A stretch of DNA of 64,000 nucleotides from Cellulomonas hominis (GTDB lineage: Bacteria > Actinomycetota > Actinomycetes > Actinomycetales > Cellulomonadaceae): positions 4,425,148 through 4,489,147 of the forward strand of contig NZ_JACHDN010000001.1 of the NCBI RefSeq assembly GCF_014201095.1. The letters run 5' to 3'. The notes beneath the pieces are model-generated. The model searched no databases and was not told the origin of the DNA. It saw nothing but the letters and a program-made list of their open reading frames with translations. Made by a program: the position numbers and the translations under genes. Every line of letters begins with the position of its first letter. The stretch's first letter is position 1. Shown piece by piece: positions 37,920-46,935 of this stretch.

Positions 37920-39332
37920 ATGTCCGAGCCCCAGCACGCGCGGGCTGCAGCCTGTACCCGCGATGCTGACCGCCTGCTGCCGACCGACCCGCAGACGCGG
38001 GCGATCGCGCGGGACCTCTACGCCCGCGTGGCGGACGCACCGATCATCAGCCCTCACGGCCACGTGCCCGCGAGCCTGCTCGCGAAGGACGAGCCGTTCG
38101 GCGACCCGGCCGAGCTCTTCGTCGTGCACGACCACTACGTCACCCGGCTGCTGCACGCCGCCGGCCTGCCGCTTTCCGACCTGGGCCTGGGCGCGCGCGC
38201 CGTCGAGCCCCGCGAGGTGTGGCGCCGGCTGGCCGAGCGCTGGCACCTGTTCGCCGGGACCGCGTCCGGGTACTGGCTCGACGAGGAGCTCTCCACCGTC
38301 CTCGGGATCCGCACCCCGCTGACGCCCGCGACGGCCGACGCCGTGTACGACGCCGTGCAGGCGCGCCTGCTCGAGCCCGGGATGACGCCGCGGTCGCTGT
38401 TCAGCGCGTTCCGCGTGGCGGTCCTCGCCACGACCGACGACCCGCTCGACGACCTGGCGGACCACCGGCTGCTGCAGGGCGCGGGCCTGCGCGTGCTGCC
38501 CACGTTCCGCCCGGACGCCTACCTCGACCCGGACGGCCGCGACTTCGTCGAGCGCGTCGAGCGGCTGCTGTCCGCGACCGGCTCGCCGCAGACGTTCACC
38601 GGCTACCTGGATGCCCTGGCCGCCAGGCGCGCCCACTTCGTCGCGAACGGGGCGGTCTCCGCCGACCACGGCGTGCTCGAGCCGGTGGCCGCCGACCTGG
38701 ACGCCGCCGAGGCGGAACGCCTGTTCGGGTCCGTGCTGGCCGGCACCGCCGATGCGCGCCAGCGGGCGACGTTCCGCGCGCACATGCTGCTGCAGATGGC
38801 ACGCATGAGCGTCGAGGACGGCCTCGTGATGACCGTGCACGCGGGCGTCCGGCGCAACCACAGCACGGCCACGCTCCGTAGCTTCGGTCCCGACACCGGC
38901 CACGACATCCCGGTGCCGACCTCGTACACCGACGGCTTGCGTCCGCTGCTCGAGCGCTTCGGGCTGGACGAGCGCCTGTCGCTCATCCTGTTCACGGTGG
39001 ACGAGACGACCTTCTCGCGCGAGCTCGCGCCCCTGGCCGGCTTCTACCCGTCGGTGCGCGCCGGGGCGCCGTGGTGGTTCCTCGACGCGCCGCACGCCAT
39101 GGACCGGTACCGGGCCGCGGTCACCGAGACGGCGGGCTTCTACCGGACGTCCGGGTTCGTCGACGACACGCGTGCGTTCCTGTCCATCCCCGTCCGTCAC
39201 GACACCGCCCGCCGGGCCGACGCCGGGTATCTCGCCCGCCTGGTCCGAGAGGGCCGCCTGACGCTCCCCGGCGCGGAGCGGATCGCCGACGACCTGGTGG
39301 ACGCCATCCCCCGCGCCGCCTTCCGCCTCTAG
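37920..39332 (+). CDS. uxaC: Glucuronate isomerase UxaC
   Basis: A 470-residue uronate isomerase converting D-glucuronate to D-fructuronate (and galacturonate to tagaturonate). Amidohydrolase-type metal-site residues are visible in ISPHGHVPASLLA, and other family blocks are ERWHLFAGTASGYWLDEEL, LPTFRPDAYLDPD, MTVHAGVRRNHS, GPDTGHDIPVPTSYTDGLRPLLERFG, FTVDETTFSRELAPLAGFYPSVRAGAPWWFLDAP and a late SIPVRHDTARR. Length is normal. AGGAG precedes the ATG at 37920. It opens a plus-strand operon with GH43, beta-glucuronidase and a propeller protein, beneath two LacI-type operators. Confidence 0.95.
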   Translation: MSEPQHARAAACTRDADRLLPTDPQTRAIARDLYARVADAPIISPHGHVPASLLAKDEPFGDPAELFVVHDHYVTRLLHAAGLPLSDLGLGARAVEPREVWRRLAERWHLFAGTASGYWLDEELSTVLGIRTPLTPATADAVYDAVQARLLEPGMTPRSLFSAFRVAVLATTDDPLDDLADHRLLQGAGLRVLPTFRPDAYLDPDGRDFVERVERLLSATGSPQTFTGYLDALAARRAHFVANGAVSADHGVLEPVAADLDAAEAERLFGSVLAGTADARQRATFRAHMLLQMARMSVEDGLVMTVHAGVRRNHSTATLRSFGPDTGHDIPVPTSYTDGLRPLLERFGLDERLSLILFTVDETTFSRELAPLAGFYPSVRAGAPWWFLDAPHAMDRYRAAVTETAGFYRTSGFVDDTRAFLSIPVRHDTARRADAGYLARLVREGRLTLPGAERIADDLVDAIPRAAFRL

Positions 39333-39347
39333 CACCGGACGGGGACG

Positions 39348-40802
39348 ATGAGCACGCCCATCATCCCGGGGTACCACCCGGACCCCTCGGTCTGCCGCGT
39401 CGGCGACCGGTACGTCCTGGCGACGTCGAGCTTCGAGTACGCCCCGGGCGTCCCTCTGTTCGAGAGCCGGGACCTGCTCACGTGGACGCCGGTCGGCCAC
39501 GCGCTCGACCGGCCCTCACAGCTCACGGTGCGGCCCGGCGTGCCCGGGGCGAGCGGCGGGATCTACGCCCCCACTCTCCGGCACCGCGACGGCCTGTACT
39601 GGCTCACCACGACGAACGTCGACGAGATCCAGCGCGGGCACCTGATCGTCCACGCCGCGGACCCCGCCGGCCCGTGGAGCGAGCCCGTCTGGACCACCGG
39701 CGTCGTCGGCATCGACCCCGACCTGGCCTGGGACGACGACGGCGTGTGCCACCTCACCTGGTCCGACCCGGTGCGCGGCGGGATCTCCCAGGTGCGGGTC
39801 GACCCGCGCACCGGGGCGCTGCTGTCCGAACCCGCGCTGGTCTGGGCCGGGACGGGTGGCGCGCACGCCGAGGGCCCGCACCTCGTGCGCCGCGGTGGCT
39901 GGTGGTATCTGGTCGTCGCCGAGGGCGGCACGGGCCACGGGCACATGGTCACCGTGGCCCGGTCGCGCGCGGTCAGCGGCCCGTTCGAGGCGGCGCCGGC
40001 CAACCCCGTGCTGACCCGGCGCAGCACAGCGGGACCGGTCCAGGCCACCGGCCACGCCGACCTCGTCGAGCTGACCGACGGCACCTGGGCCATGGTCCAC
40101 CTCGGCACACGCCCCCGCGGCGCGTTCCCGCGGTGGCACACCAACGGCCGCGAGACCTTCCTCGTGGGCGTCGACTGGGTGGACGACTGGCCCGTGGTGG
40201 TCGAGGACCGCTTCGCCCCCGACCCGGCGCCACGCGCGTTCGACGAGGACTTCACCGCCGCCGCCCTGCACCCCCGCTGGGTCTCGCCCGGTGCCCACCC
40301 CGCGGGCTTCGCGAGGCCCGGGCCGGACGGGCTGGCGTTGCGCGCCGGCCGGACGGCCGCCGCACGCGACGCCGTGCACCTGCTCGCCACCCGCGTGCAG
40401 GACCTCGCCTGGTCGGCCGCCGTGCACGCCGAGGGCGACGTCGCCCTGACGCTCCGCGTGGACGACGCCCACCAGGTCGCCGTCCAGCGCGTCGGCCGCA
40501 CCGTCGCGGCCCGGGCGGTCGTCGGGCCGCTCGACCAGGTGCTCGCCACGCACGACGACGTCGACCCCGGCGCCGCCCTGGCGATCCGCGCCGAGCCGTA
40601 CGCGAGCCGGCCCGGGCAGCGGGTCGGCCCCGACAGGCTCGTGCTCGGCCACGAGGGGCCGGCAGGCTTCACGGAGCTGGCTCGGCTCGACGGGCGCTAC
40701 CTGTCCACCGAGGTGGCCGGCGGCTTCACCGGGCGGGTCGTCGGCGTCGAGGCGCTCGGCTCGGACGCCTTCGTCACCCGGTTCCGGTACACCGGCAGCT
40801 GA
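39348..40802 (+). CDS. GH43 glycosidase (beta-xylosidase/arabinofuranosidase-like) with C-terminal beta-sandwich
   Basis: A 484-residue intracellular GH43. The five-bladed propeller shows the base Asp12 in PGYHPDPSVCRVGD, the pKa-modulating Asp123 in GIDPDLAWDD and the acid Glu175 in AEGPHLVRR. Residues about 300-484 form the GH43_C2-type beta-sandwich, ending YLSTEVAGGFTGRVVGVEA. This layout fits the GH43_11/12 subfamilies (beta-xylosidase, alpha-L-arabinofuranosidase). It is clearly paralogous to the enzyme at 52753-54225. It lies 15 bp after uxaC in the glucuronide operon, so it likely trims xylose or arabinose from imported glucuronoxylan fragments. Confidence 0.88.
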   Translation: MSTPIIPGYHPDPSVCRVGDRYVLATSSFEYAPGVPLFESRDLLTWTPVGHALDRPSQLTVRPGVPGASGGIYAPTLRHRDGLYWLTTTNVDEIQRGHLIVHAADPAGPWSEPVWTTGVVGIDPDLAWDDDGVCHLTWSDPVRGGISQVRVDPRTGALLSEPALVWAGTGGAHAEGPHLVRRGGWWYLVVAEGGTGHGHMVTVARSRAVSGPFEAAPANPVLTRRSTAGPVQATGHADLVELTDGTWAMVHLGTRPRGAFPRWHTNGRETFLVGVDWVDDWPVVVEDRFAPDPAPRAFDEDFTAAALHPRWVSPGAHPAGFARPGPDGLALRAGRTAAARDAVHLLATRVQDLAWSAAVHAEGDVALTLRVDDAHQVAVQRVGRTVAARAVVGPLDQVLATHDDVDPGAALAIRAEPYASRPGQRVGPDRLVLGHEGPAGFTELARLDGRYLSTEVAGGFTGRVVGVEALGSDAFVTRFRYTGS

Positions 40803-40882
40803 ACCCCGGGCGCTCGCACCTCCCGTGGGCGCCCGGTCCCCCCGCACACCGCCGCAACGACGCGAGAGAAGGTCCCCGACCG

Positions 40883-42685
40883 ATGCTGAAGCCCCAGGCC
40901 ACACCCACCCGCGAGCTCGTCAACCTCGACGGCACGTGGCGGTTCGCGATCGACTCCCGCGTCGGCGCCGCCCCGTGGAGCGGGACTCTGGACACGCCGC
41001 TCGAGGCGGCCGTCCCGGCGAGCTACAACGACCTGTTCGTCGACCCCGCGGTCCGCGACCACGTCGGCTGGGTGTACTACCAGCGGACCGTCCGGGTCCC
41101 GCGCGGGTGGGGCGAGGACCGCGTGCTGCTCCGCTTCGACGCCGCGACGCACGCCGCCCGCGTCTACGTCGACGACACCCTGGCCGGCGAGCACGTCGGC
41201 GGGTACACCCCGTTCGACGTCGACGTGACCGACCTGGTCGCGGCCGGCGGGCAGTTCCGGCTGACCGTGGCCGTCAGCAACGAGCTGACGAACGTGACGA
41301 TCCCGCCGGGGAAGATCGAGGTCGCCGCCGACGGCAACCGCAAGCAGACGTACTTCCACGACTTCTACAACTACGCGGGCCTCGCCCGCTCGGTGTGGCT
41401 GTACAGCGTGCCGCGCGAGCGGGTCACGGACATCACCGTCACCACCGGCTTCGAGTGGAGCACGGGGCTGGTGGACTACCGGATCGAGACCGAGGGCGCC
41501 GGCGACGTCCGGGTGCGCCTCGCCGACGCGGACGGCGCGCTCGTCGCCGAGGGCACCGGCGCGGCGGGTCGCCTGACCGTCGAGGACGTCGTGCCGTGGC
41601 AGCCCGGCAACGCGTACCTCTACGACCTCACGGTGGAACTGCACGACGGCGGACGCGTGCTCGACAGCTACACGCTACCGGTGGGGGTGCGGACCGTCGA
41701 GGTGCACGGGCACCAGTTCCTCATCAACGGCGAGCCGTTCTACTTCACCGGCTTCGGCAAGCACGAAGACGCTGCCGTCCGCGGCAAGGGCCACGACGAC
41801 GCGCTCCTCGTGCACGACTTCCAGCTCATGGAGTGGTCCGGCGCGAACTCCTTCCGCACGTCGCACTACCCGTACGCCGAGGAGGTCCTGGAGTTCGCGG
41901 ACCGCCACGGCATCGTGGTCATCGACGAGACGGCCGCCGTGGGCCTCAACATGGGTGTGGTCGGCGGCATGTCCGGCACCCCGCCGTTCCCGACATTCTC
42001 CGAGCAGTACGCCGGCGAGGCGACGCAGGCCGCGCACGCCCAGCACATCCGCGAGCTCATCGGCCGCGACAAGAACCACCCGTCCGTCGTCATGTGGTGC
42101 CTCGCGAACGAGCCCGCCTCCAACGAGGAGGGGGCCCTGGAGTACTTCCAGCCGCTCGTCGAGCTCGCCCGCGAGCTCGACCCGACGCGCCCGCTGACCT
42201 ACGCCCTCGTCATGTTCGCGACGTTCCAGAACGACCGGATCATCGACCTGTTCGACGTGGTCAGCATGAACAGGTACTACGGCTGGTACGTCGGCCCGGG
42301 CGACCTCGCCACGGCCGAGCAGTACCTGCACGGCGACATCCAGGGCTGGATCACCCGCACCGGCAAGCCGGTGATGATGACCGAGTACGGCGCCGACACC
42401 CAGCCCGGGCTGCACTCCGTGTGGGACCAGGTGTGGACCGAGGAGTACCAGGTCGCCTTCTACGAGATGTGCCACCGGGTCTTCGACCGGTTTCCCGAGT
42501 TCGTGGGCGAGCAGGTGTGGAACTTCGCCGACTTCGCGACCTCGAACGGCATCCACCGCGTGGGCGGCAACAAGAAGGGCGTCTTCACCCGCGACCGGCA
42601 GCCCAAGGCTGCGGCGTGGGCGCTGCGCCGGCGCTGGCGCGGACTCGACGGCGCCAAGCCCGCCCCCGCCACCCACGAGAACTGA
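40883..42685 (+). CDS. uidA: Beta-glucuronidase, GH2
   Basis: A 600-residue GH2 enzyme in the usual sugar-binding, immunoglobulin-like and TIM-barrel order. Acid/base Glu410 lies in CLANEPASN and nucleophile Glu501 in MMTEYGADT. The NxK pair that recognises the glucuronate carboxylate is present in VGGNKKGVFTRDR (Asn563, Lys565), which separates true beta-glucuronidases from galactosidases. LPVGVRTVEVHGHQFLINGEPFYFTGFGKHED is the expected domain border. No signal peptide, so it acts on imported glucuronides. It is downstream of uxaC, which would use the released glucuronate. Confidence 0.95.
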   Translation: MLKPQATPTRELVNLDGTWRFAIDSRVGAAPWSGTLDTPLEAAVPASYNDLFVDPAVRDHVGWVYYQRTVRVPRGWGEDRVLLRFDAATHAARVYVDDTLAGEHVGGYTPFDVDVTDLVAAGGQFRLTVAVSNELTNVTIPPGKIEVAADGNRKQTYFHDFYNYAGLARSVWLYSVPRERVTDITVTTGFEWSTGLVDYRIETEGAGDVRVRLADADGALVAEGTGAAGRLTVEDVVPWQPGNAYLYDLTVELHDGGRVLDSYTLPVGVRTVEVHGHQFLINGEPFYFTGFGKHEDAAVRGKGHDDALLVHDFQLMEWSGANSFRTSHYPYAEEVLEFADRHGIVVIDETAAVGLNMGVVGGMSGTPPFPTFSEQYAGEATQAAHAQHIRELIGRDKNHPSVVMWCLANEPASNEEGALEYFQPLVELARELDPTRPLTYALVMFATFQNDRIIDLFDVVSMNRYYGWYVGPGDLATAEQYLHGDIQGWITRTGKPVMMTEYGADTQPGLHSVWDQVWTEEYQVAFYEMCHRVFDRFPEFVGEQVWNFADFATSNGIHRVGGNKKGVFTRDRQPKAAAWALRRRWRGLDGAKPAPATHEN

Positions 42686-42697
42686 GCGGAGACCGCC

Positions 42698-44296
42698 ATG
42701 CGCATCACCAGCGAGGAGTTCGGCCGGATCGACCTGGCCGACGTCCCCCTGCCCGAGGGCGTCCAGGACGTCACCGCGACCTACACCCCCTCCGGCCGGG
42801 TCTTCCTGCTGTACCGCACCGACCCGGCCGACGCCGACCTGTACGGGATCGCCACCGTCGACGACGACGGCACCGGCCTCACCACGATCTTCACCGGGCG
42901 CATCCCGCAGAAGGCGAAGGCCAACGGGATCCGCCACATGCCCTTCGCCGACAACAAGCGGATGCTCCTGGGCGACTACGTCCTGGAGTGCACCCCCGAC
43001 CTGGACACGTGCACCAGCGCCGAGCTGGTCGACGTCGAGTACCCGTGGGGGCTCGAGGAGGACCCGCTCACCTCGCACCACTGGTCCGAGATCATCGTCT
43101 CGCCGGACGACCAGTACATCTCCTGGACCATCCTGCGGTCCGACATGGGCGCGGCTGCCGCGTGGGGGCGTCTGCGCCGTACCGACGACCGCTACGTCAT
43201 CGACGACCCGGTCCTCATCAGCACCACGCAGGAGGTCCTGCCGGACCCCGAGCACCCGGGCTACGTCGTGCCGGCCCCGTCGCGCGGCGGCGAGGTCAAG
43301 CAGTTCGTCCGCGGCGGGACGGCGATCTCCGCGGTGGGCAGCGCCGGCGGCTTCCTGCCCGACTCCGTCGTCCAGAGCCTGGACTCCGGGGACCGGCTGG
43401 GCGTCACGCACAACCCCGGGTACGACGAGACGACGATCTTCTCCCCCGACGAGCGCCTCGGCCTGGTCATGACCTCGCGGGCCTCCCGGCACACGGACCT
43501 CGCGGTGCTCGGCCTGCTCCCCCGCCCGCTCGCGAACGTCGCCGGCGGCGTCGCCGCGTGGTCCGCGTACTGGTACGCCGTCACCGGCGTCCGGGCGTTC
43601 CGGAAGGGCAACGTCGGCCCGGTGCTCATCGACGTCGAGCGCTCCGCCCGCGACCGGTACTACCCGGGCGTCTCGCTGCACGACCCGGCCGAGGACTGGG
43701 TGTACGTGTCCCCGATGTCCTGGCACCCCTCGGGCCGCAAGGTGATGTGGATCGAGATGCTGCGCGGCACCGAGCGGCCCGGCGCGCTGAAGACGATGCG
43801 GGTCCGGTACGCCACCCTGCTCGATCACGAGCCGGCCGAGCCGGTCGGGGTGCGTCCCGCGCCGACGACCATCCCGTACGGCGTCACCGGCGCGGCCGCC
43901 GAGGAGTTCCTCCGCACGCCCTCCGCGACGGAGGCGAGCTACGAGGTCCACGGCCGGCACTCCGGCACCGCGACCGTGGAGCGCCGCGCGGGCGACGTGC
44001 ACTCGGGGCGCCCCGCCTGGGTCAGCGTGAGCTACCACGGCTTCAGCGACGACGGCGTCGCCGTCTACGACGGCACCGAGAGCACCACGAGCTCGTTCGT
44101 CGACGGCACGGTCTACACGGCCGACCTGCGGCTCGCCGGCGAGACGAAGGGCGAGATGCAGGTGCGCATGTCGTGGGAGGGCATCGTCCACGGCGGGCGC
44201 CTGCACCTGGGGCCGGGCGAGGACGGCCTGCCCCGGAGCCGCGGCTTCGCCCGGTACGGCGACGTCACGCTCGACGTGGCCGACCTGATCGAGTAG
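42698..44296 (+). CDS. Unrecognised beta-propeller-like protein in the glucuronide operon
   Basis: A 532-residue protein not assigned to a known family. Repeated WD40/PD40-like strands occur: TYTPSGRVFLLYRT, VSPDDQYISWTILR, FSPDERLGLVMTSR and MSWHPSGRKVMWIEM, suggesting a beta-propeller over residues about 20-380; a beta-rich C-terminal domain follows (VSYHGFSDDGVAVYDGTES, MQVRMSWEGIVHGGRLHLGPGED). No signal peptide. PL22 oligogalacturonate lyases have comparable propellers, but their metal site is not evident. It starts 12 bp after uidA and the operon terminator follows, so a role in glucuronide or oligosaccharide breakdown is likely. Confidence 0.6.
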   Translation: MRITSEEFGRIDLADVPLPEGVQDVTATYTPSGRVFLLYRTDPADADLYGIATVDDDGTGLTTIFTGRIPQKAKANGIRHMPFADNKRMLLGDYVLECTPDLDTCTSAELVDVEYPWGLEEDPLTSHHWSEIIVSPDDQYISWTILRSDMGAAAAWGRLRRTDDRYVIDDPVLISTTQEVLPDPEHPGYVVPAPSRGGEVKQFVRGGTAISAVGSAGGFLPDSVVQSLDSGDRLGVTHNPGYDETTIFSPDERLGLVMTSRASRHTDLAVLGLLPRPLANVAGGVAAWSAYWYAVTGVRAFRKGNVGPVLIDVERSARDRYYPGVSLHDPAEDWVYVSPMSWHPSGRKVMWIEMLRGTERPGALKTMRVRYATLLDHEPAEPVGVRPAPTTIPYGVTGAAAEEFLRTPSATEASYEVHGRHSGTATVERRAGDVHSGRPAWVSVSYHGFSDDGVAVYDGTESTTSSFVDGTVYTADLRLAGETKGEMQVRMSWEGIVHGGRLHLGPGEDGLPRSRGFARYGDVTLDVADLIE

Positions 44297-44303
44297 TCCC
44301 GCG

Positions 44304-44343
44304 CGACCTGACCACCCGGCCGACGGGCCGGGTGGTCAGGTCG
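44304..44343. terminator. 18-bp-stem bidirectional terminator
   Basis: CGACCTGACCACCCGGCC (44304-44321) pairs perfectly with GGCCGGGTGGTCAGGTCG (44326-44343), loop GACG. It terminates the uxaC operon and contains the stop and last codons of the convergent LacI gene. Confidence 0.85.
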
Positions 44344-45319
44344 ATCCGCGTCGGACGAGCCGGAAGCTCGCCGCCGGCTCGGGGTCGTCGAGGAGGTCCG
44401 CGCCGTCCAGCGCCGCGACGAGCTGAGCGGAGAACACCTCGCCGGCGTGGCGCGAGTCCGCCGCCAGCGTGGTGATGGCGGGCTCGGCGACCCGGCCCGA
44501 GACGGTGTCGTCCATCCCGATGAGGGCCAGGTCCTCCGGGACGCGCACCCCGAGGTCCCGTGCTGCCGCCGCGAGCGTCGCGGCGACGTCGTCGTTGTAG
44601 CACCCCATCGCCGACGGGCGGTCCGCGCCGAGCGCGCCCTCCAGCACCCCACGCGCGCGGTCCCGGTCGAGCGGCACGTGCCACGTGCGCGGCTCGGCCA
44701 GCCCTCGGCGCGCGCACGCGCGGGCGAACCCGCGCAGGCGCTCCGGACCGTACTGGTCGTGCCGGGGGTCGTCGATCAGGGCGAAGTCCAGCCGCGTGTG
44801 CCCGCGGTCCGCGAGGTGGCCGGCCTGCAGCTCGCCCGCCAGCTCGTTCGTGGCCGCCCCGCCGGGGCCGACCACCACCGCGCCGCGCTCGCGCAGCCGG
44901 TCCCGCTCTGCTGCGGTCAGCGCGCCGAGGTCCGCCACGGCGGCGGGCAGCAGGCGGTCGACCAGACGCTCGGTCGCGGCGTGGTCGGAGCCCGCGAAGT
45001 GCACGAGAGCCGCGTAGCCGCGTTCGGCCAGGCTCGCGGAGAGCCCGTCGACGATGTCCTGCAGGAGCGGGCCGTAGGTCACGTACGGCAGGGCGAGCAC
45101 GACGATGTCGCTGCGCCCCCGGGCGAGGGCCCGCCCGGCGACCGACGGCCGGTAGTCGAGCTCGTCCGCGGCGCGCAGCACCTTGTCCACCGTCTCCGCG
45201 GCGAACAGGGCCGCCCGCCCGTTCAGCACCTGGCTCACGGTCGGGCGGGAGACGCCGGCGCGGTCGGCCACCTGCTGGCTGGTGGCCGCGCGAGCGGGCG
45301 TGCGCGGGGACCCGGACAC
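44336..45319 (-). CDS. LacI family transcriptional regulator
   Basis: A 327-residue LacI repressor. HTH TSQQVADRAGVSRPTVSQVLNGRAALF with hinge LDYRPSVAGRALARG, then the sugar-sensing domain (GLSASLAERGYAALVHF, RGHTRLDFALIDDPRH, SAMGCYNDDVAATLAAAARDLG, LALIGMDDTVSG). GTG at 45319 has GGGGAGG just upstream. A TAGGCT box at 45353-45358 (minus strand) gives it its own promoter after the MFS terminator. It is 92 bp downstream of the MFS gene and is the best candidate to bind the paired TTAACGCGCG sites at 46786-46854. Confidence 0.9.
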   Translation of the reverse strand: MSGSPRTPARAATSQQVADRAGVSRPTVSQVLNGRAALFAAETVDKVLRAADELDYRPSVAGRALARGRSDIVVLALPYVTYGPLLQDIVDGLSASLAERGYAALVHFAGSDHAATERLVDRLLPAAVADLGALTAAERDRLRERGAVVVGPGGAATNELAGELQAGHLADRGHTRLDFALIDDPRHDQYGPERLRGFARACARRGLAEPRTWHVPLDRDRARGVLEGALGADRPSAMGCYNDDVAATLAAAARDLGVRVPEDLALIGMDDTVSGRVAEPAITTLAADSRHAGEVFSAQLVAALDGADLLDDPEPAASFRLVRRGST

Positions 45320-45368
45320 ACGACCTCCCCTGCGCTCCGGTGGACGGCGTCCAGCCTAGAGGCTCGGA

Positions 45369-45405
45369 CCGTGCGCCGGGCGGCGCGACACCGACCGGCG
45401 CACGG
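45369..45405 (-). terminator. Terminator hairpin of the MFS gene
   Basis: CCGTGCGCCGG (45369-45379) pairs perfectly with CCGGCGCACGG (45395-45405), beginning 6 bp beyond the MFS stop on the minus strand. Confidence 0.65.
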
Positions 45406-45411
45406 CCGCGC

Positions 45412-46731
45412 TCAGCGCACGGACCGGACCCGCAGCACCGCGAGCGCCCCCGGGACGACGAAGACCGCCAGCAGGACGTACAGCAGCTCGTACCGGCCGG
45501 TCGCCGCGACGATCGCGCCGGCGATCACCGGCGCGATGACCTGGGGCCCCGCGTTGGCGATGTTGATGAGGCCCAGGTCACGCGCCGCGTTGTCCAGCGA
45601 GGGGATCACGCGGCTGATAAGCGCCTGGTCCACGGACAGGTACGCCCCCATGCCGAGCCCCGTGAGCGCCGCCGTGACCAGCGCCCCGGTGTACGTGGGC
45701 GACACGAGGATCACCACGGATGCCGGGATGCCGATGAGGGCGGACGCGAAGACGAACGGCTTGAGCCGGCCGAGCCGGTCCGCGGCGAAGCCCGCCAGGA
45801 GCGAGGCGAGCAGCGTGGCGACCGTGCTGATGCCGCTCATCCCGACAAGAGCGGTCTGCGCCGCTTCCAGCGACCCGTCGCCGACGCGGATGTAGTCGCG
45901 CAGCGTGTACAGCTGGAACCCCATCGAGAGCTGGAACGCGAAGATCACCAGGAACCGGCTGATGAAGGTCCACCAGAAGTCGGGGGCGCTGCGGAAGGTC
46001 GGGAAGCGCGCCCCGGTCTCCGCGGTCTCGGCGCGGGCCGGCGCGGGCCGCCCCCGGGACGGGTCGCGCGTCGTGAGGGCGAACAGCGCGCTCGGCACGA
46101 CGAGGAGGACGGCGGCGGCGAGGTAGCCCGCCGACACGGTCGACGCCTGCCCGGCGACGGCGACCCCGACGAAGGCGCCGAGGATCTGCGTGGTCCCGGC
46201 GATGCCCGACATGGCGCCGCGTCGTCCGACGGGGATGCGCTCGGGCAGCACCGCGGTGAGGGCGGCCTGGACGCCGCTCAGGGGCCACATGGCGACGGCC
46301 CACAGGACGCTGACGACGACCGTGGACCCGCTCAGCCCGGTGGCGACCAGCGCGGCCGCCCCCGCGACGGCCGAGCCGAGGACCCACACATTGCGCCGGC
46401 CGAGGAACCGGCCGCTGGTGCGGTCGGACAGCCGCCCGAGCAGAGGCTGCGCGATCAGCGACGAGACGGCCCCGACGCTGACCACGGCCCCGAGGGTGCC
46501 GGCCGCGGCCGCCCCCGGCCCGACCAGCTCGGCGACCTGGCGCCCGAGCAGCACCTGCAGGACCGCGCCCCAGACGGCGTTGATGCCCAGCAGGGCCACG
46601 GGGTACGCGACCCAGAGCCAGCGCCCGGGCGGGGGCGGGTCGGCCGGACCGACGGCGGCCGGCGGTGCGGGAACCGCGGCGCCTGGCCCGGCGGCGAGCG
46701 GGGCGGGCAGCTCCTCGGCTGGTGTGGACAT
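45412..46731 (-). CDS. MFS transporter
   Basis: A 439-residue major facilitator. After a Pro/Ala-rich N-terminal tail of about 35 residues come 12 hydrophobic helices. The sequence AQPLLGRLSDRTSGRFLGRRNVWVLGS and the second-half AGFAADRLGRLKPFVFASALIG match GPH/SLC45-type sugar transporters, though similarity to the other MFS gene here (33494) is modest. GAGGAGG lies 5 nt before the ATG at 46731. It is divergent from a GH2 gene across a 204-bp control region with two matching operators, so both probably serve one beta-glycoside substrate. Confidence 0.87.
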   Translation of the reverse strand: MSTPAEELPAPLAAGPGAAVPAPPAAVGPADPPPPGRWLWVAYPVALLGINAVWGAVLQVLLGRQVAELVGPGAAAAGTLGAVVSVGAVSSLIAQPLLGRLSDRTSGRFLGRRNVWVLGSAVAGAAALVATGLSGSTVVVSVLWAVAMWPLSGVQAALTAVLPERIPVGRRGAMSGIAGTTQILGAFVGVAVAGQASTVSAGYLAAAVLLVVPSALFALTTRDPSRGRPAPARAETAETGARFPTFRSAPDFWWTFISRFLVIFAFQLSMGFQLYTLRDYIRVGDGSLEAAQTALVGMSGISTVATLLASLLAGFAADRLGRLKPFVFASALIGIPASVVILVSPTYTGALVTAALTGLGMGAYLSVDQALISRVIPSLDNAARDLGLINIANAGPQVIAPVIAGAIVAATGRYELLYVLLAVFVVPGALAVLRVRSVR

Positions 46732-46769
46732 CGGTCCTCCTCGGGTGGGCGCAGCGTTGCGCGGCGGGA

Positions 46770-46799
46770 ACGCTACGACCGTGACTTAACGCGCGTCAA
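46770..46799 (-). promoter_or_regulatory. Promoter of the MFS gene, -35 inside an operator
   Basis: On the minus strand TTGACG (46794-46799), 18-bp spacer, TAGCGT (46770-46775). The -35 lies wholly within operator 1 (46786-46799), so repressor binding would exclude RNA polymerase. Confidence 0.6.
46786..46799. promoter_or_regulatory. TTAACGCGCG operator 1
   Basis: TTAACGCGCGTCAA, one base from the perfect palindrome TTAACGCGCGTTAA with a central CG as in LacI operators. Confidence 0.65.
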
Positions 46800-46840
46800 C
46801 CCCGATGATCGTGGGGATCCCCCGAACGGGTGCGCACGTC

Positions 46841-46854
46841 TTAACGCGCGGTAA
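46841..46854. promoter_or_regulatory. TTAACGCGCG operator 2, before the GH2 gene
   Basis: TTAACGCGCGGTAA, 55 bp from operator 1 and just upstream of a TACGGT -10 box (46859-46864) for the GH2 gene. Confidence 0.65.
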
Positions 46855-46935
46855 CTGCTACGGTCATGACGCCGCCCGCGGCGAGCGGGACCGTACGAGA
46901 AGACCGCGCCAGCGCCGGCGCGGGTGAGGAGATCC

